Below, piece by piece: positions 1-8,137 of a DNA stretch of 64,000 nt; positions within the stretch are counted from its first letter, which is position 1; each line of letters starts with the position of its first letter. The position numbers and the translations under genes were made by a program. The notes under the pieces are model-generated. The model searched no databases. It saw nothing but the letters and a program-made list of their open reading frames with translations, and was not told the DNA's origin. The DNA is taken from the NCBI RefSeq assembly GCF_000833605.1, contig NZ_JXTG01000002.1, positions 186,001 through 250,000 of the forward strand, given 5' to 3'. This DNA is from Anoxybacillus ayderensis. GTDB taxonomy: Bacteria > Bacillota > Bacilli > Bacillales > Anoxybacillaceae.

Positions 1-975
1 ATTGTAGTTGGGGAGTTCATCGATACAAGCGTACACCGTCACCGTATTCGCATGCGTGCGGAGGGGATTGAGGAAACAATCGGAGAAATGTTAGAACTGG
101 GCGAAACGTCACAAGTGCTTGTCATTGTCAATACTGTTCGTAAGGCAATGAGTCTTTATGATAAATTTTTAGACTGTGATACACAAGTCCCTATCTACTT
201 ACTCCATTCGCAATTCACACAAGAAGATCGTCAGTTGTTGGAAAAGCGCATTAAACAATTTAACGAAAAAAATGAACGAGGAATTTGGATTACGACGCAA
301 CTCGTCGAGGCGAGTATTGACATTGATTTTGATTATTTGTTTACCGAAATGTCAACGTTAGATAGCTTGTTTCAACGTTTCGGACGTTGTTACCGTAAAA
401 GAGCACTAGACCATGACCATTGCAATATTCACATTTTTACTGAAAAGATCTCTGGCATTCCAAGAGTATATAACGAACATCTTGTAAATGAGAGCATTCG
501 GCTGTTAGAGCAATACGATTACCAAATTGTTGACGAACGTGCCAAGGTAGAAATGGTAAAGCAGCTATATGATCGAAAACAATTAAAGGGCACATCATTT
601 TTGAAAGAGTTTGAAGATGCCTTATATATGTTTGACAATCTCGATCCATACGGAATGGATAAACGTGAGGCGCAACAAAAACTGCGTGATATTCAAAACA
701 TCCAAGTTATTACGCGGCAAATGTATGATCAAATTGAGCATCTATTCGAGCAATATAAAAAAGAAAGAGAATGGAGAAAGCGGTTGAAATTACGAATGGA
801 AATTGAAAAGAAAACAGTTAGCGTCCAGCGATATGTAGCGGAAAAATATGTGTCGGAGCGGTTGCCAAAGCCATTTGACCACATATATATTGCCTATGTT
901 CAATATGACTTTAATCGTGAACAGTTGAAAGGAAAAGGCATTTTATTGGACAAACCTTCATCCAATCAACATTAA
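1..975 (+). CDS. cas3: CRISPR-associated helicase/nuclease Cas3, C-terminal part (5' end outside window)
   Basis: The reading frame is open from base 1, so the gene begins upstream of the window; only the C-terminal helicase part is visible. Seen: a RecA-like second helicase domain with VLVIVNT, then TTQLVEASIDIDFD and QRFGRCYR, matching superfamily 2 helicase motifs IV to VI as they look in Cas3. The rest is a charged helical C-terminal region. Cas3 is the ATP-driven helicase and nuclease that degrades DNA bound by Cascade in type I CRISPR interference. The HD nuclease domain, if fused, lies off the left edge. cas4 follows 16 bp downstream, so this is one operon. The Cascade genes that would fix the subtype are not in view. 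Confidence 0.9.
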   Translation: MVVGEFIDTSVHRHRIRMRAEGIEETIGEMLELGETSQVLVIVNTVRKAMSLYDKFLDCDTQVPIYLLHSQFTQEDRQLLEKRIKQFNEKNERGIWITTQLVEASIDIDFDYLFTEMSTLDSLFQRFGRCYRKRALDHDHCNIHIFTEKISGIPRVYNEHLVNESIRLLEQYDYQIVDERAKVEMVKQLYDRKQLKGTSFLKEFEDALYMFDNLDPYGMDKREAQQKLRDIQNIQVITRQMYDQIEHLFEQYKKEREWRKRLKLRMEIEKKTVSVQRYVAEKYVSERLPKPFDHIYIAYVQYDFNREQLKGKGILLDKPSSNQH

Positions 976-991
976 GAGGGAGTTTATATTC

Positions 992-1489
992 ATGGTTAGT
1001 GGTGTGCAAATGCAGTATTACAAAGTGTGTAAGCGGAAACTATGGTTGTTTTCAAAAGGAATTGCGATGGAAAATGAACATGAACGTGTCATTGAGGGAA
1101 AGATTTTACACGAGCGGGCTTATCCACGTTTGGAAGATAGGGAAATTTTGGTTGATGATACATTCAAGTTAGATGCTTTAGATAAGGAGTATGTTCGCGA
1201 AATTAAGATCTCTAGCAAAATGTCAGAAGCCGATCGATTTCAAATGTTGTATTACTTATATGAGCTAAAGAAACGGGGCATTACGAAGAAGGGATTGATT
1301 AGCTATACGAAGGAGCGGAAAACAGAAGAGGTAGAACTGACAGAAAAAGATGAGAGTGTGATTGAAAAGGCGATAAAGGAGATTTATGTCATTTTACAAT
1401 CTCCTTTTCCACCACGGTTAAAAAAACTTCCTTACTGTACAAAATGCGCATATTATGAATTTTGTTTTGCGCTAGAAGGTGATGATTAA
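992..1489 (+). CDS. cas4: CRISPR-associated exonuclease Cas4
   Basis: A 165-residue protein of typical Cas4 length. Seen: an N-terminal cysteine (YKVCKRKLWLF), the GKILHE segment, a PD-(D/E)XK-type core with EIKISSK followed by the RFQMLYYLYELK helix, and a C-terminal cysteine cluster (YCTKCAYYEFCF). Together these supply the four cysteines of the Fe-S cluster. Cas4 trims and selects prespacers with Cas1-Cas2 so that spacers with a correct PAM are integrated in the right orientation. The ATG at 992 follows an AGAGGGA ribosome binding site. The gene sits between cas3 and cas1, the order usual in type I-B loci. Confidence 0.93.
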   Translation: MVSGVQMQYYKVCKRKLWLFSKGIAMENEHERVIEGKILHERAYPRLEDREILVDDTFKLDALDKEYVREIKISSKMSEADRFQMLYYLYELKKRGITKKGLISYTKERKTEEVELTEKDESVIEKAIKEIYVILQSPFPPRLKKLPYCTKCAYYEFCFALEGDD

Positions 1490-2473
1490 ATGTTACGAGA
1501 TCACTATATTTTTTCTAACGGCAGATTGAAAAGAAAAGATAATACGCTATACTTTTTGGATGAACAAGAAAATAAAAAGAGCCTTCCTGTTCATCAAACG
1601 GATAATTTATATGTATTTGGAGAAGTAGATTTAAACTCGTCGTTATTGAACCTATTGAGCCAGCATGATGTTCATCTTCATGTATTTAATTACTATGGTT
1701 TTTATGCAGGAACGTTTTGTCCGCGAAATAAAAAAGTTTCAGGATTTACTGTGGTACAACAAAGTGCCCATTATCTCGATCACGAGAAACGACTACATAT
1801 GGCGAGGTTGTTTTTGCAAAGTGCCGTGCATCATATGCTACGGAATATTCGACGATACAAAGAAAAAACGGAGCAATATGTAAAAGACATCGAAGAAGAA
1901 GCGAAAAAGATGGATAGTGCTACGACAATTCAAGAGCTAATGGGGTTAGAGGGACGCATTCGCCAACATTATTATCAGTCATTTAATGCAATTTTGAAGC
2001 AAGATTTTATCTTTGAAAAACGAACGAAACAGCCACCCCAAGATCCATTGAATGCCCTTATTTCGTTTGGCAATTCGCTTTGTTATACGGTGGTTTTGTC
2101 GGAAATTTATAAAACACAATTAGATCCGACTATTAGCTTTTTGCATGAGCCATCAACGAAGAGATTTTCTTTATGTCTAGATTTAGCGGAGATTTTCAAG
2201 CCACTACTTGTTGACGTTGTGATTATTTCGTGCATTAATAATCGCATCATCACCCAGAAGCATTTCGATTTCCTCGATGGAATGGTGTTGCTAAGTGAGG
2301 AAGGAAAAAAGCGTTTTATTAAAGAGTGGGATGAGAAGCTATCAACAACGGTACAACATCGGAAACTGAAGAGAAAAGTAAGTTATCGGTATTTTATTCG
2401 TCTGGAATGTTACAAACTCATTAAACATTTCATTGGCGATGAGCCTTATAAACCATTGAAAGCATGGTGGTAG
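1490..2473 (+). CDS. cas1: CRISPR-associated integrase Cas1 (type I-B-like)
   Basis: A 327-residue protein that starts on the base after the cas4 stop. Seen: an N-terminal beta domain (YIFSNGRLKRKDNTLYF), the HVFNYYGFYAGTF region, and a helical catalytic domain with LMGLEGRIRQHYY, LISFGNSLCY and FLHEPSTKRFSLCLDLAEIFKP. The last three carry the conserved Glu, His and Asp metal ligands of Cas1. Cas1 with Cas2 inserts new spacers at the leader end of the array. The length and motif set match Cas1 proteins of I-B systems with a separate cas4. Its stop overlaps the start region of cas2. Confidence 0.95.
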   Translation: MLRDHYIFSNGRLKRKDNTLYFLDEQENKKSLPVHQTDNLYVFGEVDLNSSLLNLLSQHDVHLHVFNYYGFYAGTFCPRNKKVSGFTVVQQSAHYLDHEKRLHMARLFLQSAVHHMLRNIRRYKEKTEQYVKDIEEEAKKMDSATTIQELMGLEGRIRQHYYQSFNAILKQDFIFEKRTKQPPQDPLNALISFGNSLCYTVVLSEIYKTQLDPTISFLHEPSTKRFSLCLDLAEIFKPLLVDVVIISCINNRIITQKHFDFLDGMVLLSEEGKKRFIKEWDEKLSTTVQHRKLKRKVSYRYFIRLECYKLIKHFIGDEPYKPLKAWW

Positions 2474-2475
2474 TT

Positions 2476-2739
2476 ATGTTTGTAATTATTACGTACGATG
2501 TTGGGGAAAAGCGCGTAAATAAAGTGTGTAAAAAGTTAAGAGAGTACTTAACATGGACACAGAACTCTGTGTTCGAGGGGGAAATTACTAAAAGTTTGTT
2601 AATGAAATGCTTAAACGAAATCGATCAAATTATCGATGAAGATGAGGATTCCATTTATATTTACGAAGTGGCTAATCCGAAGAACATCAAGAAGCAAGTA
2701 TTTGGACAGGAGAAAAACTTTGATGAACTTTTTCTTTAA
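2476..2739 (+). CDS. cas2: CRISPR-associated protein Cas2
   Basis: An 87-residue protein starting MFVIITYDV, the classic Cas2 first beta strand with its conserved Asp. An in-frame ATG exists 12 bp upstream at 2464, overlapping cas1. The ATG at 2476 is preferred because it gives the normal Cas2 N-terminus and better spacing from GGTGG. Cas2 is the ferredoxin-like dimer that scaffolds two Cas1 dimers in the adaptation complex. It ends the visible cas operon, and the CRISPR leader follows directly with no evident terminator between. Confidence 0.93.
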   Translation: MFVIITYDVGEKRVNKVCKKLREYLTWTQNSVFEGEITKSLLMKCLNEIDQIIDEDEDSIYIYEVANPKNIKKQVFGQEKNFDELFL

Positions 2740-2924
2740 CATTTGCAGTGAACCTCTAATTTGAAAAAACGGAAAAAATGCTTGATATATCAACAAGAAA
2801 TGCGGTAGTTTTAGGATAAGAAAAAACACGACTGACGCTTCACTGCAAAAAGTAGAAACTTGTCATATCAACCATTCTCCAAAATCGTTGATATGACAGC
2901 ACTTTGTGCTTTTAGATTTGAGGG
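2740..2924 (+). promoter_or_regulatory. CRISPR leader with inverted repeats
   Basis: 185 bp of AT-rich non-coding DNA between cas2 and the first repeat. The decayed repeat at the far end of the array makes this the leader (integration) side. Seen: TTTGCAGTGAA at 2742-2752 with its complement TTCACTGCAAA at 2839-2849; a perfect 12-bp palindrome TTGATATATCAA at 2782-2793; and a perfect 12-bp inverted repeat TGTCATATCAAC (2861-2872) / GTTGATATGACA (2887-2898) with a 14-nt loop, ending 26 bp before the first repeat. Leaders normally carry the array promoter and anchoring sites for Cas1-Cas2; which of these elements does what is inference. Confidence 0.75.
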
Positions 2925-5000
2925 GTTTTATCTGAACGTAGTGGGATGTAAAGCGCGCATAAGCTGTTGACAGAAAAAGAGCAGGAATGCGAGTTTTATC
3001 TGAACGTAGTGGGATGTAAAGAATTGTTCGAAATATATTCATTCGAGTATAAAGGCGGTTTTATCTGAACGTAGTGGGATGTAAAGACATATGACCGTAT
3101 TGATCGCATTGTCTTGCGATTGTTTTATCTGAACGTAGTGGGATGTAAAGCTATCTACATGGGCGGTAATCACAACCCCGATTTTAGTTTTATCTGAACG
3201 TAGTGGGATGTAAAGACAACAATGGGATGAATTCATGGCAGGAATACAAGATGGTTTTATCTGAACGTAGTGGGATGTAAAGAAAATCGTGATAGTTTCT
3301 TATGAGACAGCTAATAATTGTTTTATCTGAACGTAGTGGGATGTAAAGGTTGGTTTGCTTGCAGGATTATCTGCTAAAAATAAAGGGTTTTATCTGAACG
3401 TAGTGGGATGTAAAGGCTCTTTTGTTAGGGCGGAAACGTCGATTGTCTTCGGCGTTTTATCTGAACGTAGTGGGATGTAAAGCGGTTTTCTTTTTGCCTG
3501 GCAATAAGGCTTCGAGCGCGTTTTATCTGAACGTAGTGGGATGTAAAGGCGAATGTTCGTGTATCGTTCTATCGTCCCTGGATTGTTTTATCTGAACGTA
3601 GTGGGATGTAAAGTTGTTCGTCAATACGTTGATAGTGCGGTTGGCGCAGGTGTTTTATCTGAACGTAGTGGGATGTAAAGGCTGCTGAAACAAATAGAGG
3701 TTGATAAGTGACGAAAAGTTTTATCTGAACGTAGTGGGATGTAAAGTTTACTGTTTCAGATGTAATCGGTAGTGTGAACTCTGTTTTATCTGAACGTAGT
3801 GGGATGTAAAGAACTTTTGTACATAAATTTTATCATTTTTTCTCTCTGTTTTATCTGAACGTAGTGGGATGTAAAGCCGAGTTAGGCGGAAATTTTGGTC
3901 GTGGGGGTTTAAGTTTTATCTGAACGTAGTGGGATGTAAAGTCAAAAAAGAAGTCTTTTGATTCTGATTATATTTTAGGTTTTATCTGAACGTAGTGGGA
4001 TGTAAAGATTGGAACGGAAAAAGTATTTTCTTCTTTGACTTTTCCCTGTTTTATCTGAACGTAGTGGGATGTAAAGGAAGAATATATGATTGCTGAAAAG
4101 AACGGAATATCTCGGTTTTATCTGAACGTAGTGGGATGTAAAGTGAATTTGCGTGGGATAAAGCGAACAAAGAAAGAGGACTTGTTTTATCTGAACGTAG
4201 TGGGATGTAAAGTGAATTTGCGTGGGATAAAGCGAACAAAGAAAGAGGACTTGTTTTATCTGAACGTAGTGGGATGTAAAGCGTGGTCTATTGCAAAGAA
4301 CGGAGCCTAAAACGCGGTTTTATCTGAACGTAGTGGGATGTAAAGGCGTCTGCGTCATTGATCTTTTTATGCCAATACTCAGTGTTTTATCTGAACGTAG
4401 TGGGATGTAAAGTATTACTTTTGCGTAAATTTTTAAATCGTTAACTGTGTTTTATCTGAACGTAGTGGGATGTAAAGTTTTGGGTGCAAAGGTTGGATGA
4501 AAAATGAACGCAGAGTTTTATCTGAACGTAGTGGGATGTAAAGCGAGCATTTCATCATCTTGCGTGTTCCCTAATAGTAGGTTTTATCTGAACGTAGTGG
4601 GATGTAAAGATACATCTGTCGATAATGATTTTAAATTTCTCATTTCCGTTTTATCTGAACGTAGTGGGATGTAAAGTGGGACATTGGTCGGGCATTTGAC
4701 GCGGTTTTTGGTTCAGTTTTATCTGAACGTAGTGGGATGTAAAGCTGGACTCATTTTTTCAATCATTTCGCGTGTCAGCGGGTTTTATCTGAACGTAGTG
4801 GGATGTAAAGTTCGGATACAACAGCGTACGAAACAAAGATTTGTATGAGTTTTATCTGAACGTAGTGGGATGTAAAGTTGTTTTCGACTTTTTCGAGCCG
4901 CGTGAGCCTTTTACTGTTTTATCTGAACGTAGTGGGATGTAAAGCTAGTAGTGGTCATAACGTTTTTTAAAACGGTAGGTGATGTTTTATCTAAACGTAG
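2925..5000 (+). CRISPR. CRISPR array, 31 identical 29-bp repeats plus a decayed terminal repeat
   Basis: The 29-bp repeat begins GTTTTATCTG, continues AACGTAGTGG and ends GATGTAAAG. I located 31 copies that read identical, the first at 2925-2953 and the last at 4916-4944. A degenerate copy starts at 4984, matching only the first 17 bases with one change. There are 30 spacers of 35-40 bp between intact repeats, plus one before the decayed repeat. Two adjacent spacers (4144-4183 and 4213-4252) are identical. The repeat family, with a GTTTTA start and an ATGTAAAG end, resembles type I-B repeats of Listeria and other Firmicutes. The last eight bases would form the crRNA 5' handle. Array and cas genes point the same way. 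Confidence 0.98.
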
Positions 5001-5087
5001 GTGAAATATCCCCCTTTCACCTAATTTTCACCATTCACTCGTACACTTACGGTATACAGTACATGATATGGTGAATCAGGGGGATAT
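5000..5087 (+). promoter_or_regulatory. Control region of the DUF4405 gene
   Basis: Immediately after the decayed repeat. Seen: GGTGAAA (5000-5006) paired with TTTCACC (5015-5021); a second TTCACC at 5027-5032, 11 bp downstream of the TTCACC at 5016-5021; and a larger inverted repeat, ATATCCCCCTTTCACC (5006-5021) against the complementary 5070-5087. A possible -10, TATACA at 5053-5058, has no good -35, which would fit activator dependence. Binding by a response regulator is inference. Confidence 0.4.
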
Positions 5088-5873
5088 GTGTTGAAGAAAA
5101 ACATCGTAAAAATCATATTGGACGTCTCAATGGCGATTACGTTTGTGTTGTTAATGAATCCGAGAGTGTTTAATGGATTGCCGTTTCATGAAATTGCTGG
5201 AACTGTAATCGGAGTGGCGATTCTTGTTCATATCGGATTGAACTATCGTTGGGTAATCAACACGACGAAAAAAATATTTTCTTCCGAACTTCCGAAGAAA
5301 ACGAGGATCAGCTTTGCCTTAAACATCTTGTTGCTTGTTTCGATGGCAGCGGTCATTGTATCGGGGATTTTGATTTCGCGTGTTTTGTTTTCGAACGTCG
5401 CACTAGAGGGGAACCATTTTGTACGGGAAATTCACGACCTTTTCGCCAACACAACGCTTGCTTTAGTCGGCCTTCATCTCGGCTTGCATTGGCAATGGAT
5501 CATGGGTGTTAGTAAAAAAGTGTTCAAAGCAAAGGACGGAACGTGGCGGAAAGGAGCGTTCATTTCTAGCGTGTTGACATTTGCGCTTTTAGCTGGCGGG
5601 ATGTATTGGAGTTCGCAATATGTCAAGCCAAGCGAAGGAGAGTTCAAACCGAAATTTGCCGAACAAAACGCACCATCCTTTGCTGGAAAGACGGTTGGCA
5701 CACTGCCAACCCCACCGGACGGAGCGTTTCGCCATGAAAAATTCCTTAAAGAACACGGCACAAACAACCCGCTGCTTGTCTTGCTTTACTACTTTACCAT
5801 TTGGGCAGTGATGATCGTTCCCACATACTACATCGAAAAACGAATGCGCAAGAAACGAAAACTTAGCGTATGA
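5088..5873 (+). CDS. DUF4405 membrane protein, cytochrome b-like
   Basis: A 261-residue integral membrane protein with about four to five hydrophobic helices. Seen: histidines inside or next to helices (FHEIAG near residue 34, LVHIGLNYRW near 48, and a later HDLF...LHLGLHWQW segment), the usual pattern of a DUF4405 domain, which is proposed to bind heme. A soluble loop of about 50 residues precedes the last helix. The start is either GTG 5088 or, with better spacing from AGGGGG, TTG 5091. It stands alone between the CRISPR array and sigK. The electron-transfer role is family-level inference and the substrate is unknown. A hairpin terminator follows. Confidence 0.7.
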   Translation: MLKKNIVKIILDVSMAITFVLLMNPRVFNGLPFHEIAGTVIGVAILVHIGLNYRWVINTTKKIFSSELPKKTRISFALNILLLVSMAAVIVSGILISRVLFSNVALEGNHFVREIHDLFANTTLALVGLHLGLHWQWIMGVSKKVFKAKDGTWRKGAFISSVLTFALLAGGMYWSSQYVKPSEGEFKPKFAEQNAPSFAGKTVGTLPTPPDGAFRHEKFLKEHGTNNPLLVLLYYFTIWAVMIVPTYYIEKRMRKKRKLSV

Positions 5874-5874
5874 A

Positions 5875-5906
5875 AGGTGTCCCGTGATGTTGGGACACCT
5901 GTTTTA
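5875..5906 (+). terminator. Terminator of the DUF4405 gene
   Basis: A perfect 9-bp stem, AGGTGTCCC (5875-5883) with GGGACACCT (5892-5900), an 8-nt loop, followed by GTTTTAT. It lies between the convergent DUF4405 gene and sigK. Confidence 0.75.
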
Positions 5907-6620
5907 TGATCCTTTTTTTCCTTTATCGTGCTTATAACATTCGTGATATAGCTTCATTAATGCCCGTTTTTCGATGCGTGAAACGTAGCTGCGGGAAATG
6001 CCAAGTTCTTTAGCGATTTCGCGCTGGGTGCGTTCAGGTTGCATGTTTAAGCCGAAGCGGCTAACGATGACTTGTCGTTCACGATCGTCAAGGACGTGTA
6101 AATGTTGAGCGATATTTTCAAGCTCATTATTTTTTTCAATCATGTCGATAATGTCTTCATCTTCTGACTTTAATACATCGAGTAGACTAATTTCATTTCC
6201 GTCGCGATCTTGCCCGATCGGATCGTGCAAAGAAACGTCTTTCCTCGTTTTTTTCAGTGAACGAAGGTGCATTAAAATTTCATTCTCAATACAACGAGCA
6301 GCATATGTCGCTAGTTTCGTCCCTTTTCCTGTTGAATAGCTTTCGATCGCTTTAATTAAGCCGATTGTGCCGATGGAAATTAAATCTTCCGGATCTTCTC
6401 CGGTGTTTTCGAACTTCTTTACAATGTGCGCAACGAGGCGCAAATTGTGTTCGATGAGCTTGTTGCGTGCGTATTCATCCCCTTTTGCCATTTGTTTTAA
6501 ATACATCGCTTCTTCTTTTGCATCAAGCGGTTGTGGAAAGGCGTTGTTTTTCACATAAGATACGAAAAAGACGAGCTCCTTTATAAACAAAGCAAGCGCA
6601 GAAAAAATGGTACCCATCAT
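5904..6620 (-). CDS. sigK: Sporulation sigma factor SigK (pro-sigma-K), uninterrupted
   Basis: 238 residues, the full length of pro-sigma-K. Seen: a hydrophobic N-terminal pro-sequence ([18 protein letters not shown]) before [11 protein letters not shown]; region 2 with [22 protein letters not shown] and [12 protein letters not shown]; and a C-terminal region 4 helix-turn-helix, [20 protein letters not shown]. Sigma-K drives late mother-cell transcription in sporulation after SpoIVFB removes the pro-sequence. In some B. subtilis strains the gene is split by the skin element; here it is continuous. The start is the first of two adjacent ATGs after GAGGTGAAC. It points away from the potassium channel gene to its right. 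Confidence 0.95.
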   Translation of the reverse strand: MMGTIFSALALFIKELVFFVSYVKNNAFPQPLDAKEEAMYLKQMAKGDEYARNKLIEHNLRLVAHIVKKFENTGEDPEDLISIGTIGLIKAIESYSTGKGTKLATYAARCIENEILMHLRSLKKTRKDVSLHDPIGQDRDGNEISLLDVLKSEDEDIIDMIEKNNELENIAQHLHVLDDRERQVIVSRFGLNMQPERTQREIAKELGISRSYVSRIEKRALMKLYHECYKHDKGKKGS

Positions 6621-6714
6621 CGTTCACCTCGCAGGTGGTCTTTTGTTGCTTATGTATGTATATGCATTAGAAAACTTGTTCGTGTTTGGACACATCATTT
6701 TTCTTTTTTCCCCT

Positions 6715-6743
6715 TTGTTTGTGAACAGAAAATCTTGTATAAT
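6715..6743 (+). promoter_or_regulatory. Sigma-A promoter of the potassium channel gene
   Basis: TTGTTT (6715-6720), a 17-bp spacer, and a perfect TATAAT (6738-6743), upstream of the GTG start at 6781. Confidence 0.65.
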
Positions 6744-6780
6744 CGGAACATGTAACATACATACGAAAGAAGGATGAAGC

Positions 6781-8109
6781 GTGAGAAGGGCAATGATGAA
6801 ACCGTTAAAGCTCACCCCACCTCAATTGTTAGCTAGCATGTTTCTTTTTCTTGTCGTTGTCGGTGGAGTGTTGTTGAAGTTGCCGATTGCAACAGAGAAG
6901 GAAATTAGTTGGCTCGATGCGTTCTTTTTATCGACATCCGCAGCAACCGTAACCGGCTTAGCACCGATTGATCCCGGTTCGACATTTACTGTATTTGGAG
7001 AAGTTGTTTTAATGGTGCTTATTCAAGTTGGTGGGCTCGGTATTATGACATTTGCAGTGCTTGTCGTCATTGTGCTCGGAAAAAAAATCGGGATGAAGCA
7101 ACGCATGTTGATGCAAGAGGCGTTAAATCAGCCATCGCTCGGTGGTGTCATTCGTTTGGCGCGCAATTTACTGTTGTTTTCTTTATTTATGGAACTCGTC
7201 GGGGCGGCGTTGTTGGCAATCGATTGGGTTCCGAAAATGGGCTGGGCGAAAGGGTTATATTACAGCCTTTTTCATACCATTGCATCGTTCAATAATGCTG
7301 GATTTGCGTTATGGCCTGATAATTTATCGCGTTTCGTCGGTGATCCGATCGTCAATGTGACGGTCACGTTATTAGTTATCATCGGCGGGCTCGGTTTTAC
7401 CGTCGTATTTGACGTATTGTATCAACGCCGTTGGAGAAAGTTATCTATTCATACGAAGCTGATGTTAGTCATGACGCTTGTTGTGAACATTGTAGCGATC
7501 ATTTCCTTCTTTCTATTCGAACATAACAACCCAAAAACGCTTGGCTCTCTTTCGCTTCGTGAACAACTATGGGCATCGTATTTTCAAGGCATTACGCCGA
7601 GAACAGCGGGATTTAATACGATTGATATCGGTTCACTTGAACAACCGACGGCGATGCTTATGATTTTCCTTATGTTTATCGGAGCAGGAAGCACGTCGAC
7701 AGGCGGAGGAATTAAGCTGACGACGTTTGCGGTCATTATTTTTGCGGTGATAAGTTTTTTAAAAGGAAAAGAAGAAACGGTCGTTTGGATGCGAACGATT
7801 CGCCATACGATTATTTTACGAGCATTGGCCATCGCGTCCATGAGCATGTTGTTTATTTTTGTTATGACGATGATATTGACACTTACGGAAGATGCTTCGC
7901 TTCTTGCGCTTTTATTTGAAGTTGTATCCGCATTTGGCACAGTTGGACTGTCGATGAATATGACGATGCATTTATCAACGATCGGAAAAGTGCTCATTAT
8001 TTGCGTCATGTTGTTTGGGAAATTAGGCCCGTTAACGCTCGTATATTCGATTGCGAAGCCGAAAAAGACAAACATTCGTTATCCGAATGGCGATATATTG
8101 ACAGGATGA
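6781..8109 (+). CDS. ktrD: Ktr/Trk-type potassium uptake channel subunit
   Basis: A 442-residue membrane protein of the TrkH/KtrB superfamily. Seen: repeated M1-P-M2-like units with selectivity-filter-type segments (SAATVTGLAP, ASFNNAGFA, TPRTAGFNT, SAFGTVGLS) and a glycine-rich hinge, GAGSTSTGGGIK. The family imports K+ with Na+ coupling, gated by a cytosolic RCK subunit (KtrA or KtrC). No RCK gene is adjacent, so the orphan paralogue ktrD is a better guess than ktrB, but the two cannot be separated reliably by eye. The GTG at 6781 follows GAAAGAAGGA; nearby ATGs at 6793 and 6796 are alternatives. Confidence 0.85.
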   Translation: MRRAMMKPLKLTPPQLLASMFLFLVVVGGVLLKLPIATEKEISWLDAFFLSTSAATVTGLAPIDPGSTFTVFGEVVLMVLIQVGGLGIMTFAVLVVIVLGKKIGMKQRMLMQEALNQPSLGGVIRLARNLLLFSLFMELVGAALLAIDWVPKMGWAKGLYYSLFHTIASFNNAGFALWPDNLSRFVGDPIVNVTVTLLVIIGGLGFTVVFDVLYQRRWRKLSIHTKLMLVMTLVVNIVAIISFFLFEHNNPKTLGSLSLREQLWASYFQGITPRTAGFNTIDIGSLEQPTAMLMIFLMFIGAGSTSTGGGIKLTTFAVIIFAVISFLKGKEETVVWMRTIRHTIILRALAIASMSMLFIFVMTMILTLTEDASLLALLFEVVSAFGTVGLSMNMTMHLSTIGKVLIICVMLFGKLGPLTLVYSIAKPKKTNIRYPNGDILTG

Positions 8110-8110
8110 A

Positions 8111-8137
8111 AAAAGCGAGGGAGACTCCCTCGCTTTT
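8111..8137. terminator. Bidirectional terminator between the channel gene and motB
   Basis: A 12-bp perfect stem, AAAAGCGAGGGA / TCCCTCGCTTTT, with a 3-nt loop. A-rich and T-rich flanks serve both convergent genes, and the right arm reaches the motB stop codon. Confidence 0.85.

Noticed and set aside
3039-3236. Minus-strand frame in the array with YIPLRSDK repeats
   Set aside because: Same cause: the reverse complement of the repeat. Not a gene.
4086-4310. 74-codon plus-strand frame inside the CRISPR array with repeated YLNVVGCK units
   Set aside because: It is the array repeat read in frame through 40-bp spacers; it has no ribosome binding site and the repetition is fully explained by the CRISPR.
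7584-8075. 163-codon minus-strand frame within the potassium channel gene
   Set aside because: Entirely antisense to a well-supported membrane protein gene, with no ribosome binding site and no recognisable domain.
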